Shown: positions 26,184-35,075 of the stretch, piece by piece
Numbering within the stretch: position 1 is the first letter of the stretch
Layout of the letters: the number at the start of each line of letters is the position of its first letter
Source of the DNA: Loigolactobacillus coryniformis subsp. coryniformis KCTC 3167 = DSM 20001
Lineage (GTDB): Bacteria; Bacillota; Bacilli; Lactobacillales; Lactobacillaceae
NCBI RefSeq assembly: GCF_002706425.1
Contig: NZ_CP017713.1
Span: forward strand, 2,108,001 to 2,172,000
Direction of reading: 5' to 3'
Length of the DNA: 64,000 nucleotides
Notes under the pieces: generated by a model
What the model saw: only the letters and a program-made list of their open reading frames with translations
Databases searched by the model: none
Told to the model about the DNA's origin: nothing
Program-made: the position numbers and the translations under genes

Positions 26184-27992
26184 CTATTTTTTCAGCACGA
26201 TACTTTGATACAGCTTAACCGTCAACAAATAATATAAACCATATAATACTAAGAAGATCAAAAATGGTAGCCATAAATCATGGTACGCATTCGGTAACAA
26301 ACTGGTTGTGGTGAACATTTGCAGACCAAATAAGACATGAATAACACCGACCACACCAGGTAATAAGAATAAAACGCCGATCTCTTTAGCGATGGCACTA
26401 CGTAATAATCGCTGGCGGGTACCAATCTTATCCAACATCCGGTAACGTAGCCGATCACTAGCAGCCCCAGATAGGATCTTAAACATTAGACAACTAGCTA
26501 ACATTGCTAAGAAAGCCACTCCGAGGAAGAAACCCATAAATTCAAAACCAGATAGTAAACCGTTCATCATTTGGTAAGCATCGTACTTGGTTGTGCCCAT
26601 ACTATAATTTATTGATACTTTATTCTGCCGTTGATCTAACTGCGTAACCCGCTTGATTGCCGCCAAATTTGCAAAGAAATCATGTGCGATCAGCGTCGTT
26701 AACTGATGCGTCGGTGCATTAATTTGCGTAAAAGCAGCCTGATCAACCAACGTGATCGTCTTTTCACTATCCTGTGGTAACAGCAACGCTTGTAGTGACG
26801 ATTGCCAACGTAATGGGCTTCGTGCAGTCATTTGCTTGCCAGTGATCAACTGATATTCAGCAGTCACTTGCTTCTTCTGCCATGGCTTTTGCGCATAAAT
26901 TGGTTGCGCATCAAATTGTTCACGAACAAAATAAACGGTCGTCCCAGTGACTTTATAAGTGTAATGATCCTGTTGCTTCACCTTTATTTTAGCCGCAGCT
27001 TGATTAACTTTAGCAGTAGGGTCATGCAAGACAACATCATAAGGCGCACTCTCAGTAAAGAGACGGATATTCTTTTGGAAGCCCATCCCCGTCGTGATCG
27101 CGCCTAATGCCAAGGCAAACAACAAGGTTACCATTGCCAACATCCGATTATAATCAAAAATCCGAAAATTCAATTGTGCCAAGGTAAAGTTGTTTAATCC
27201 CCGACTAGCAAAATTCTCGTGCCGCTTAAGCCGGGTTAATAACCATGTAAATAATGAATCAAAAACCAAATAGGTCCCTAAAACGATAGTAACCAGTGCT
27301 ACAGCAATACCGAGAATCTGCAATGTCCCGATCATATGCATCGTAATGTAACCTACAACCAAGCAGGCTAAGCCGAAAATAATTTGGATAACCGTTTTAA
27401 TGGGGTTAACTTGAACGTGTATTGGTTGCGCCGCACTTTTTAACAAAGCTAACACCGGTGTTTTACGCAGAACCCGCTGATTCAACAACGCTGCTAAAAC
27501 AAACAAAATTAAGAAGAAGATCACGGTGACCAACATGGCTGGCAAATAAAATGCATTAAAGTGGGCCGCAGTGGCATCCAAACGCTGAATCAACAGTCCA
27601 CCAACTAAAGCAGTCAACCCCACCCCAACCAATAAACCAATCACTAAGGATAAAGCACCGATAGCTACAGTTTCGAGAAAAATCAATTGCCCTAGTTTAC
27701 CAGACTTTGCGCCCAGCATCATGAATAGACCATAATCACGTTTTCGCATACTGAGTAAAAATGAATTAGCGTACAAAATATAAACGAACGTGATGATCGC
27801 CAACAAAACCGAACCAAATTGAAAAACAAAAGGTGCTAACGAAAACGTGCTATTGGCTTTGATAAAACTATTGTTAGTCGCCAAAGCTTCGAACATATAA
27901 AATATTGCCGCCGCCATGACTAAACCAGAAAATAAAACCAAATAGTCTTTGAAGCGGCTTTTGATCCCGGTCAGTGATAATTTAAATAGCAT
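26184..27992 (-). CDS. BceB-like ABC transporter permease
   Basis: A protein of about 602 residues with two FtsX-type permease modules and roughly ten membrane helices, plus an extracellular domain of about 190 residues between helices 7 and 8 (approximately 305-500). This is the BceB-type architecture of transporters that sense and remove peptide antibiotics acting on lipid II-cycle intermediates. ATG 27992 (MLFKLSL) is favoured by AGGAGG spacing over the GTG at 28001. It is 5-14 bp from the ATPase gene. No histidine kinase or response regulator is adjacent, so control would come from elsewhere. Confidence 0.85.
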   Translation of the reverse strand: MLFKLSLTGIKSRFKDYLVLFSGLVMAAAIFYMFEALATNNSFIKANSTFSLAPFVFQFGSVLLAIITFVYILYANSFLLSMRKRDYGLFMMLGAKSGKLGQLIFLETVAIGALSLVIGLLVGVGLTALVGGLLIQRLDATAAHFNAFYLPAMLVTVIFFLILFVLAALLNQRVLRKTPVLALLKSAAQPIHVQVNPIKTVIQIIFGLACLVVGYITMHMIGTLQILGIAVALVTIVLGTYLVFDSLFTWLLTRLKRHENFASRGLNNFTLAQLNFRIFDYNRMLAMVTLLFALALGAITTGMGFQKNIRLFTESAPYDVVLHDPTAKVNQAAAKIKVKQQDHYTYKVTGTTVYFVREQFDAQPIYAQKPWQKKQVTAEYQLITGKQMTARSPLRWQSSLQALLLPQDSEKTITLVDQAAFTQINAPTHQLTTLIAHDFFANLAAIKRVTQLDQRQNKVSINYSMGTTKYDAYQMMNGLLSGFEFMGFFLGVAFLAMLASCLMFKILSGAASDRLRYRMLDKIGTRQRLLRSAIAKEIGVLFLLPGVVGVIHVLFGLQMFTTTSLLPNAYHDLWLPFLIFLVLYGLYYLLTVKLYQSIVLKK

Positions 27993-28006
27993 TCCCATCA
28001 CTCCTC

Positions 28007-28768
28007 CTACTGTTCAGTACGGCTAAGTACGCCGAGAATATCTTGGTAGAAGGCTTCTTTACTGCGATCACCACGTTTTAATTCTTGACCGATCTGGCCA
28101 TCTTTGATGAATAAAATACGCTGGCAGTAGCTTGCTGAAAATGGATCATGGGTCACTAACAAAATTGAGACTTGCTGCTGTTGATTCAACTTTGTCATCG
28201 TGTCTAACAAGCTTTTAGCACTTTTAGAATCCAACGCTCCAGTTGGTTCATCGCCCATCAGAATACTAGGTTGATGGACCAAAGCTCGTGCCGATGCTAC
28301 CCGCTGCTTTTGCCCACCAGAAATTTCCGTTGGATAATTATTTAAAATTTCACTAATACCTAAGGTTGCCGCAATCTTTTCGATCAACGGCCGCGCCTTC
28401 TTGGCAGAGATATTTTGTAATGAGAGTGGTAAAGCGATATTTTCATAAGCAGTCATATTTTCTAACAAATTAAAATCCTGGAAAATAAAGCCGATCTCCT
28501 TAGCACGAAAATCCGCTAATTGATTGCCGCGCAAATGCGTAATTTCCTGTTGATTAATTTTTACCGAGCCACTAGTGGGTTGATCTAAGGTAGATAAAAT
28601 ATTTAATAACGTAGTTTTACCTGAACCAGAGGCGCCCATAATGCCGACAAATTCTCCAGCCTGAACTTGAAAACTAACATCGTGCAGTGCTTCATATTGT
28701 TTTTCGTTGGCCTTACCGTAAACTTTGCGTACATCGGTGACCGCAACGATCGTTGATTGTGTTGTCAT
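28007..28768 (-). CDS. BceA-like ABC transporter ATPase
   Basis: A 253-residue ABC ATPase with Walker A GASGSGKT, signature SGGQKQRVASARAL and Walker B ILMGDEPTGALD, of the MacB/BceA subclass that pairs with the adjacent BceB-like permease. Expected role is peptide antibiotic detoxification or a related membrane-stress function. Start ATG 28768 follows GAAAGAAGGATC. Confidence 0.9.
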   Translation of the reverse strand: MTTQSTIVAVTDVRKVYGKANEKQYEALHDVSFQVQAGEFVGIMGASGSGKTTLLNILSTLDQPTSGSVKINQQEITHLRGNQLADFRAKEIGFIFQDFNLLENMTAYENIALPLSLQNISAKKARPLIEKIAATLGISEILNNYPTEISGGQKQRVASARALVHQPSILMGDEPTGALDSKSAKSLLDTMTKLNQQQQVSILLVTHDPFSASYCQRILFIKDGQIGQELKRGDRSKEAFYQDILGVLSRTEQ

Positions 28769-29070
28769 AGTGATCCTTCTTTCAGCTAACTTGTTGGCTT
28801 AATTTTAGCAAATCATTAGCGGCAACGCCTGCGAATCAACTAACAACCACCTAACAAAATTGTAAGCTGGGGAAGAAATGCAATCAGGCTAGTATTTTCA
28901 CGGCTTTTTCATTATACTAGATAAGGTTGAATTTTAATAAGTATCACGATTATGAATAAGAAAGGACGGTTGTCATGTGTGCAGCTGGCTTTTGCCAAAA
29001 TAACCCGCCGATAATACTGAAGTAGACAATTGACTAGAATGTCGCTTTATGGCGATATTTTAGTGGAAAC
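28769..29070. other. Intergenic region with a possible 16-codon leader frame
   Basis: A -10-like TATACT at 28914-28919 on the plus strand is followed by AAAGGA and an ATG at 28975 opening a 16-codon frame (28975-29025, MCAAGFCQNNPPIILK). No family or pausing motif is recognised, and it may be a remnant or chance. Confidence 0.3.
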
Positions 29071-29181
29071 GTGCCAAAAAAGCATGTTTTTCCGCTTAGC
29101 TACGCCAGTCAAACGCATCACTGTGTGCTGCTTATTGCCTGGCTAGGCTAATGCTCAAAACATGAACGCTTTTTTAGGCAC
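29071..29181 (-). repeat. 111-nt structured intergenic element, copy 2
   Basis: This is the same element as 2634-2744 on the opposite strand and of identical length. Outer arms GTGCC/GGCAC and AAAAAAGC/GCTTTTTT differ from copy 1 but pair. The central hairpin is GCATCAC-TGT-GTGCTGC. Conserved blocks AAAACATG-free core TTTTGAGCATTAGCCTAG and CGTAGCTAAGCGGAAAAA are exact. It ends 9 bp before the Shine-Dalgarno of the APC permease, so it would be in the transcript leader if transcription starts upstream. Confidence 0.75.
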
Positions 29182-29200
29182 TCTATTTTAGGAGGTTATC

Positions 29201-30835
29201 ATGGAAAAACTAGAATTAGAAAGTGCTAATCGCAATTATTTAAAATGGCCGGTGGTTGCTTTAATGGATTTTGTCACCGTCATTGGTTTCGACGATATTA
29301 TTTATAATTTTCAGAATCAAGGTCTCGGTGTTGTCACATCTTGGGTCGTTATGCTTTTTATCTATGTCTTACCTTATTCATTGATGGTTGGTCATCTCGG
29401 CTCTGTTTTCAGTTCTGAAGGTGGCGGTTTAACTTCTTGGGTCCGCGGGACTAGCGGCGACAAAGTTGGTTATTTCGCAGCTTGGTTCTATTGGGTCGTT
29501 GGCTTACCGTACATCGTGGATGTCGCTAACTCAGTGGTTATCGCCTTTGGTTGGTTGATCCACGGTAATGGTAACGTTGACGCTTATATGTCTAAAGCCA
29601 TGTTCGGTGTTTTGACTACGATTGTCTTCGTTGGTTTTATCTTCTTTGAGCATTTATTTAAAAATAAATCATTAGCGATCATGAGTGTTATCGGTGGTAG
29701 CGCCATGTTTATCATGACGGTCTTGTTTGTGATCATGACCGTTGTGGCACTGACAACAGGTGGTCACATTGCAACACAACCATTTACACCCAAAGCGTTT
29801 ATCCCTAAAATTGACGGCCATTTCTTTACTACATTAGGGCTGCTTATTTTTGCCATGAACGGTTCGGAATTAGTCGCACCATACGTGACTGATATGAAAA
29901 ACCCACGTAAGGATTTCCCGAAAGCAATGATCATGATTGCAGTGATGACGGCCTTCCTGACTGTCTTCGGCTCCTTCTCATTAGGTGTTTTCTTTAACGC
30001 TCATCACCTACCCGGCGATTTAAAAATGAACGGTTCCTACTATGCGTTCCTCGCTTTAGGCCAGCATTTCGGCTGGGGTAAAATTTTGATGTACATTTTT
30101 GCAGTGACGCAAGCGATCTATATGTGCGCACAACTAGCTGTCTTATTGGACGCCGGTACCCGTGTCTTCCTTGGTGATATCAGTAAGAAATATATGCCGA
30201 AACAATTATCTAAGCTTAACGCTGATGGTTTGCCGATCAACGGTTATTGGATGACTACTGCAATTTGTGCAGTCATCATGTTCTTAGGCGGCTTGCTACC
30301 CGAGATCAACGATATTTTCAACTGGTTATTAAACTTAAACGGTATTGTTTCACCATTCGCAACTTGCTTCTTATTCTGGGCATTTATGATGGTTCGCTTA
30401 CATAGTGACCGTTACCCAACGCCAGCATATAAATATATCAAAAATGATCGATTAGGCTTTAGCGTCGGAGTTTGGATGTTCGTTGTCACCTTTTTCTCCG
30501 CTTTTGCTGCATTCTTCCCAACGGACGCAAAGCCCGGTACTAGTTTATGGACAGATTCATTGATCATGAATATCGTAGTAACAATCGGTCTATGTGCTAT
30601 CGGTTTGATCATGCCAATTATTGCTCGGCGGCAACGCGAAAATGCTGGCAACGCCTTTACTGGCAGTCAGTGGACTCTAAATTTAGTTCTGCTCGTTATC
30701 GCCGTAGCACTTGGTTACTGGATCTCACGCCTACACAGTATTGACGTGCTGATTCGTTTAGTTCTAATTCTGTTAGTGATTGCCCTATTTAGCCTCTGTT
30801 TACGCCTGATTTATCGGCGACCAACTAAGGCATAA
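29201..30835 (+). CDS. APC-family amino acid permease
   Basis: A 544-residue transporter with about 12-13 membrane helices and the APC fold. The first helix region is LMDFVTVIGFDDIIYNFQNQ, and helix 6 is near LLIFAMNGSELVAPYVTDMK. Length and the GSELVAPY region place it near glutamate/GABA-antiporter or YjeM-like subgroups, but the substrate is not determined. AGGAGGTTATC precedes ATG 29201. The 111-nt structured element lies directly upstream. Confidence 0.85.
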   Translation: MEKLELESANRNYLKWPVVALMDFVTVIGFDDIIYNFQNQGLGVVTSWVVMLFIYVLPYSLMVGHLGSVFSSEGGGLTSWVRGTSGDKVGYFAAWFYWVVGLPYIVDVANSVVIAFGWLIHGNGNVDAYMSKAMFGVLTTIVFVGFIFFEHLFKNKSLAIMSVIGGSAMFIMTVLFVIMTVVALTTGGHIATQPFTPKAFIPKIDGHFFTTLGLLIFAMNGSELVAPYVTDMKNPRKDFPKAMIMIAVMTAFLTVFGSFSLGVFFNAHHLPGDLKMNGSYYAFLALGQHFGWGKILMYIFAVTQAIYMCAQLAVLLDAGTRVFLGDISKKYMPKQLSKLNADGLPINGYWMTTAICAVIMFLGGLLPEINDIFNWLLNLNGIVSPFATCFLFWAFMMVRLHSDRYPTPAYKYIKNDRLGFSVGVWMFVVTFFSAFAAFFPTDAKPGTSLWTDSLIMNIVVTIGLCAIGLIMPIIARRQRENAGNAFTGSQWTLNLVLLVIAVALGYWISRLHSIDVLIRLVLILLVIALFSLCLRLIYRRPTKA

Positions 30836-30840
30836 ACATT

Positions 30841-30871
30841 AGCGTGGTGCATTTTGCATCACGCTTTTTTT
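30841..30871 (+). terminator. Terminator of the APC permease gene
   Basis: An 11-bp stem (AGCGTGGTGCA/TGCATCACGCT, one G-T pair) with a 3-nt loop is followed by a T run directly after the stop. Confidence 0.92.
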
Positions 30872-30932
30872 GTCCCATTCAAAATATATCTACACAACGC
30901 TAGCTATCAAGTTTCTGAGATGATAAAATTTT

Positions 30933-30950
30933 AATGGAAACGATTAAATA
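30933..30950 (+). promoter_or_regulatory. Possible cre site upstream of the TetR gene
   Basis: AATGGAAACGATTAAATA fits the cre consensus except for A in place of the conserved C near the 3' end. Functionality is uncertain. Confidence 0.35.
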
Positions 30951-30954
30951 TGAT

Positions 30955-30970
30955 TACGTAGTTCTACGTA
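30955..30970 (+). promoter_or_regulatory. TetR operator palindrome
   Basis: TACGTAGTTCTACGTA is a perfect 7-bp inverted repeat with a 2-bp centre. It is positioned 38-53 bp before the preferred TetR start codon, as expected for autoregulation. Confidence 0.65.
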
Positions 30971-31007
30971 TAAATAAGTTGCAATAATGAATAAAGGATG
31001 GTTGCTT

Positions 31008-31565
31008 ATGACCTCAACGACACAACGACAGATTGCTGCTGCATTTAAAACTTTAATGTTAACTATGCCTTTTAAGCAGATCAGTGTCACTTTGATCATG
31101 AAGCAAGCGCAGCTCCGGCGACAAACCTTCTATGAATATTTTCAAGATAAATATGATTTGTTAGCGTGGATCTTTAACGCTGAGGCCGGCACCGATCTGG
31201 AAGAAAGTGTTAATTACGAGCATTGGACTTCATCACTATTAGACTTATTAAATTATCTAGAAACTAATCGTGCGTATTATCGTAACGCCTTAGCGATCAG
31301 CGAACAAAATTCATTTGATCAATATTTTCTTGCTCACACCAAACAACTAACCGATATTATCGTTCGTGACTTGTTGAAAACTAAAAATATTCCTTTAACG
31401 GGTGAATACATCAGCTTTTTACGCGAATACTTCTCACGAGCCGTAGTCAGCGTGATCGTCGACTGGCTACAAGATGATCAACCAACCAGCCCACAATACT
31501 TAAGTCACCAATTACAAACAGTTATTGAAGATACGATCAGCGGCTTTTTGATTCGAGTGCAATAA
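31008..31565 (+). CDS. TetR-family regulator (DhaS-like)
   Basis: A 185-residue regulator. The N-terminal HTH covers about residues 5-50 (QISVTLIMKQAQLRRQTFYEYF), and the rest is the ligand/dimer domain, resembling the DhaS/TetR_C_8-type proteins of lactobacilli. ATG 31008 is chosen because AAAGGA sits correctly upstream; the in-frame ATG at 30987 has no ribosome site. The palindrome at 30955-30970 is a likely operator. The target genes could include the neighbouring APC permease; this is not shown. Confidence 0.85.
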   Translation: MTSTTQRQIAAAFKTLMLTMPFKQISVTLIMKQAQLRRQTFYEYFQDKYDLLAWIFNAEAGTDLEESVNYEHWTSSLLDLLNYLETNRAYYRNALAISEQNSFDQYFLAHTKQLTDIIVRDLLKTKNIPLTGEYISFLREYFSRAVVSVIVDWLQDDQPTSPQYLSHQLQTVIEDTISGFLIRVQ

Positions 31566-31571
31566 AAATTA

Positions 31572-31628
31572 AAATAGCGAAATAAATCGAATTAGGTCTC
31601 CCTAGTCTGATTTATTTCGCTATTTATT
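31572..31628. terminator. Bidirectional terminator between tetR and terC
   Basis: A stem of about 17 bp (AAATAGCGAAATAAATC with GATTTATTTCGCTATTT) has a 20-nt loop. It contains the stop codon of terC. Confidence 0.88.
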
Positions 31629-32351
31629 TATGCTATATCGCTTTAAATAATGAATTAACAATGTCGCGCCAATCGTTAATGTGACAATCATCAAAAATAA
31701 GCTAGCTGGTATTTCAATACCAATCTGTGGAATCGTCATAAATAGTTTAACTGCGATAATAGCAATCAAAAAATAGGCCATGGGTTCTAATTCTGGAATA
31801 CTTTGCATCAACTTCATAATAATTTCGGCGACACCACGCATCATTAAAATTCCTACCAGCCCGCCAAGTAAGACAATAATAGGATTTGTTGAAATTGCTA
31901 ACGCAGCGATAATTGAATCAACTGAGAAAATGGCATCCATAAAGACCATCTGCCAGACTACCGACCAAAAATTTTTAACTAGTTTAACCACTCGTTCATT
32001 AGTTCGTTTCTGGTGATAATGGTGAAAGAAATTAATTGCCAAGTAAATTAGATATAAGGAGCCGGCTAACTTTACTTCCCAAATATGGATCATAAAAGTG
32101 CCGATGCCGATCATTAAAAATCGCAATAAATATGAGCCCCATAATCCATACAGTAAAGCACGAGTTTGTTGCTTTTTCTGCGATAAGTTTTGCGTCTGTG
32201 CGGCTAAAACAACGGCATTATCCACTGACAATAAACATTCAAGTAAAATCACTGAAAAAATGATCGACCAATCAGTCCATGATGTTACCACTTCACGCCA
32301 AGCTGCCAAATCAAAGAATGGCCCATATAAATTTGCAATAAGATGGAACAA
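31620..32351 (-). CDS. TerC-family membrane protein
   Basis: A 243-residue protein with about seven membrane helices and the two TerC Asp motifs SVDNAVVLA and SVDSIIAALA (acidic residues within membrane helices). TerC relatives in Bacillus (MeeF/YkoY type) export manganese, or supply it to secreted enzymes. It starts 22 bp after the oadA stop and is probably read through from the decarboxylase operon. No yybP-ykoY riboswitch fits in that gap. The link to a divalent metal required by the operon enzymes is speculation. Confidence 0.85.
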   Translation of the reverse strand: MFHLIANLYGPFFDLAAWREVVTSWTDWSIIFSVILLECLLSVDNAVVLAAQTQNLSQKKQQTRALLYGLWGSYLLRFLMIGIGTFMIHIWEVKLAGSLYLIYLAINFFHHYHQKRTNERVVKLVKNFWSVVWQMVFMDAIFSVDSIIAALAISTNPIIVLLGGLVGILMMRGVAEIIMKLMQSIPELEPMAYFLIAIIAVKLFMTIPQIGIEIPASLFLMIVTLTIGATLLIHYLKRYSINK

Positions 32352-32373
32352 TTAGTCGACTTCCTTCCATAAT

Positions 32374-33762
32374 TTACGAAAACAAAATTTGAATATGTTG
32401 CACCGGCACATCATAAAATGGATCTTCGCGCCGGCCCAGAAAGTCTTTCGCTTGCTCCGGAAACAAAGCATACATTAATACATCCTCAGTTGAATGAGCG
32501 TAAGCACCGATGGCTTTGCGGAACTGTGCCATTTGTGGCTTGATCAGATCAGCGGGTCTGACTGTGATCACGTCGGTATCATCGCCAATGATCTGCTGAC
32601 GAATTTCATCTGAAACCGGAACTGGTGGGCGACCATAATAACCTTTGACGTATTCTTTGATCTCTTTGGGGACCAATTTGTAACGTTCACCGCTGATGAC
32701 ATTCATCACCGCTTGGGTACCGACCATTTGTGACAGCGGCGTAACGAGTGGCGGATAACCAAGATCGGCGCGGACGTTGGGTACTTCTTCCAACACTTCT
32801 TGATAACGATCTTCTAGGCCCTGTTCTTTTAACTGATTTAACAAATTAGATAACATACCGCCTGGCACTTTATACAACAGTGTCCGTGGCTCAGTGTCCT
32901 TCACTTTAGGGTTAAGTAACCCTGCTTTACGAAAACGGTCGCGAACCGGGTTGAAGTGTGCGGCGATTTTCGACAATTTGGTTACGTCTAAGTTCGTGTT
33001 GTAGCCAAGATCCGACAGGGCGATCGCCATCGATTCCGTACTTGGTTGACTGGTGCCGCCAGAAAAAGACGAAATTGCCGTATCGATAATATCGGCGCCA
33101 GCTTCAACGGCTTTTAGATAAGTCATTTCGGCGATCCCGCTGGTGGCGTGAGTATGCACCTCGAGGGGTACACTGACTGCCGCCTTAATTTCACTGACTA
33201 AGTCGTAAGCATCATGCGGCGTTAAGACACCGGCCATATCTTTAATGGCGATCGAATCCGCGCCGAGTTTTTCAAATTCTTGGGCGAGTTGTACAAAGTA
33301 GGGGATCGTGTGGAAGTCGCTAGTGGTATACGAAATTGCGGCTTGCGCTTCACCGCCAGCGTCTTTAGTCGCGGTGATCGCCGTTTCCAGATTACGCGGG
33401 TCATTTAAGGCATCAAAAATACGGATAATATCGATGCCATTTTCAACTGATTTATGTACAAACTCAGTCACGACGTCGTCAGCGTAATGTTTATAACCTA
33501 GTAAGTTTTGCCCACGTAGGAGCATTTGTAATTTAGTTTTTTTAACGTGTTGGCGAATGGCACGCAGTCGTTCCCAGGGATCTTCGTTCAAGAAGCGCAG
33601 CGCAGAATCAAAGGTCGCCCCACCCCAAACTTCGAGGGCATGGTAGCCAGCCTGATCCATCGTTTCTAAGATCGGCTGCATGTCACTAAACGGCATCCGG
33701 GTGGCAATTTGACTTTGTTGGCCATCACGTAAAACTGTTTCCATAAAGCGAATGTTTTTCAT
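32374..33762 (-). CDS. oadA: Oxaloacetate decarboxylase alpha subunit (carboxyltransferase)
   Basis: A 462-residue carboxyltransferase. The TIM-barrel metal site includes ETVLRDGQQS near residues 8-17 and VHTHATSG. Family enzymes move the carboxyl of oxaloacetate to biotin. The C-terminal biotin domain of longer OadA proteins is absent; it is supplied by the separate OadD. Products are pyruvate and carboxybiotin. Pyruvate carboxylase-like alternatives lack the membrane subunits seen here. It is downstream of oadH-oadD-oadB-oadG-like. Confidence 0.92.
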   Translation of the reverse strand: MKNIRFMETVLRDGQQSQIATRMPFSDMQPILETMDQAGYHALEVWGGATFDSALRFLNEDPWERLRAIRQHVKKTKLQMLLRGQNLLGYKHYADDVVTEFVHKSVENGIDIIRIFDALNDPRNLETAITATKDAGGEAQAAISYTTSDFHTIPYFVQLAQEFEKLGADSIAIKDMAGVLTPHDAYDLVSEIKAAVSVPLEVHTHATSGIAEMTYLKAVEAGADIIDTAISSFSGGTSQPSTESMAIALSDLGYNTNLDVTKLSKIAAHFNPVRDRFRKAGLLNPKVKDTEPRTLLYKVPGGMLSNLLNQLKEQGLEDRYQEVLEEVPNVRADLGYPPLVTPLSQMVGTQAVMNVISGERYKLVPKEIKEYVKGYYGRPPVPVSDEIRQQIIGDDTDVITVRPADLIKPQMAQFRKAIGAYAHSTEDVLMYALFPEQAKDFLGRREDPFYDVPVQHIQILFS

Positions 33763-33784
33763 GAGTTCATTCAGTCCTTATTTT

Positions 33785-33907
33785 TTATTTAGCCGGGAAA
33801 ATTTTAATCAACAGTTGGGAGATCAGGTAAAGTAGGAATAAAACCAAGAAAACGCCGACCATCCCGAAAAGCATTAATTCACCTGCTTGGATCAGTGCAT
33901 TGTTCAT
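33785..33907 (-). CDS. 40-residue OadG-like membrane subunit
   Basis: A short gene between oadB and oadA: ATG 33907 with GGAG 7 bp upstream, stop TAA at 33785. The peptide (MNNALIQAGELMLFG to FPAK) is one membrane helix whose GELMLFGMVGVF start matches the N-terminus of OAD gamma subunits, which normally run about 80 residues. The cytoplasmic tail is missing and may be supplied by OadH. Gamma subunits hold the alpha and beta subunits together. Too short for many gene finders, but translation signals and position support it. Confidence 0.8.
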   Translation of the reverse strand: MNNALIQAGELMLFGMVGVFLVLFLLYLISQLLIKIFPAK

Positions 33908-33921
33908 ATTTTGCTCCTTTA

Positions 33922-35043
33922 CTAACTAAAGAATGACAACAGTAAGCCGCCAGCGACGACCGAAGCAATCTGCCCGGAAACGTTAGCGCCTACCGCATAC
34001 ATCAAGACAAAGTTTTGCGGATCTTCATCAGTGGCCATCCGTTGGATCACCCGACTGGACATGGGAAAAGCCGAGATCCCAGCGGCCCCGATCATCGGGT
34101 TGATCTTCTTTTTGCGGAATAGATTCAATAACTTAGCGAATAACACGCCACCGATCGAATCCATCACAAATGCAACTAGGCCAAAGGCAATGATCATTAA
34201 CGTTTGGACGTTTAAGAATTGATCGGCTACGAGTTTAACGGAGATGGTTAGGCCTAATAGGATCGACACGATATTCACTAATTCGTTCTGGGCTGATTGG
34301 GATAATCGATCAAGCACCCCACATTCACGAAGTAAGTTACCAAACATCAAAAAGCCCACCAGGGGTAACGAAATTGGGGCAATGAAGCCAGCGACGATCG
34401 TGATCGCGATTGGAAAGAGGATCTTAACGGTTTTCGAAACATCCTCAGATTTATAAGTCATCCGGATCTGGCGTTCCTTTTTTGTCGTAACGGCTTTGAT
34501 CGCGGCTGGTTGAATAATCGGCACTAACGCCATATAAGAATAGGCGGCCACGGTGATCGGCCCCAAGAGTTTCGGTGCCAGTTGACCCGAAACGAAAATG
34601 GAAGTGGGCCCATCGGCGGCACCGATGATCCCGATTGAAGCGGCCTCTTTAATGTCAAAACCGAATAAAACGGCGACGATCACGGTGAAGAAGATCCCAA
34701 ATTGCGCTGCAGCACCGAACAATAACATAAAGGGATTTTGTAATAAGGGTCCAAAATCGATCATGGCGCCGATACCGATAAAAATCAATAAGGGAAACAG
34801 TTCCGTGCTGATACCGGCACTGAATAAAATATCCAGTACCCCTTTAGATTCATGACCGCCAACGATCTGAGTCAATACCCCGGTCCCAGGAATATTGACT
34901 AGGATCGCACCTAGCCCCATTGGGACTAATAAGGTTGGTTCATATTCTTTTTTGATCCCCAGATACATCAGTAAGCCACCGATGAGCATCATCACCAGCT
35001 CTTGCCAAGTAATTGAGGTGATTCCTTGTAGTAGTGTTTCCAA
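33922..35043 (-). CDS. oadB: Na+-translocating oxaloacetate decarboxylase beta subunit
   Basis: A 373-residue membrane protein with about 9-11 helices and the hallmark GAADGPTSIFVSGQLAPKL, whose Asp takes part in sodium transport and decarboxylation of carboxybiotin. It converts the free energy of decarboxylation into a sodium gradient. Conserved AFPMSSRVIQ near the C-terminus also matches the family. It lies 14 bp upstream of the OadG-like gene. Confidence 0.93.
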   Translation of the reverse strand: METLLQGITSITWQELVMMLIGGLLMYLGIKKEYEPTLLVPMGLGAILVNIPGTGVLTQIVGGHESKGVLDILFSAGISTELFPLLIFIGIGAMIDFGPLLQNPFMLLFGAAAQFGIFFTVIVAVLFGFDIKEAASIGIIGAADGPTSIFVSGQLAPKLLGPITVAAYSYMALVPIIQPAAIKAVTTKKERQIRMTYKSEDVSKTVKILFPIAITIVAGFIAPISLPLVGFLMFGNLLRECGVLDRLSQSAQNELVNIVSILLGLTISVKLVADQFLNVQTLMIIAFGLVAFVMDSIGGVLFAKLLNLFRKKKINPMIGAAGISAFPMSSRVIQRMATDEDPQNFVLMYAVGANVSGQIASVVAGGLLLSFFS

Positions 35044-35075
35044 ATTATAAACGCCTCTTCCCCAAAATATAATGC

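Noticed and set aside
31620-32373. Manganese riboswitch (yybP-ykoY) ahead of terC
   Set aside because: Only 22 bp separate terC from oadA, which is too short for the riboswitch.
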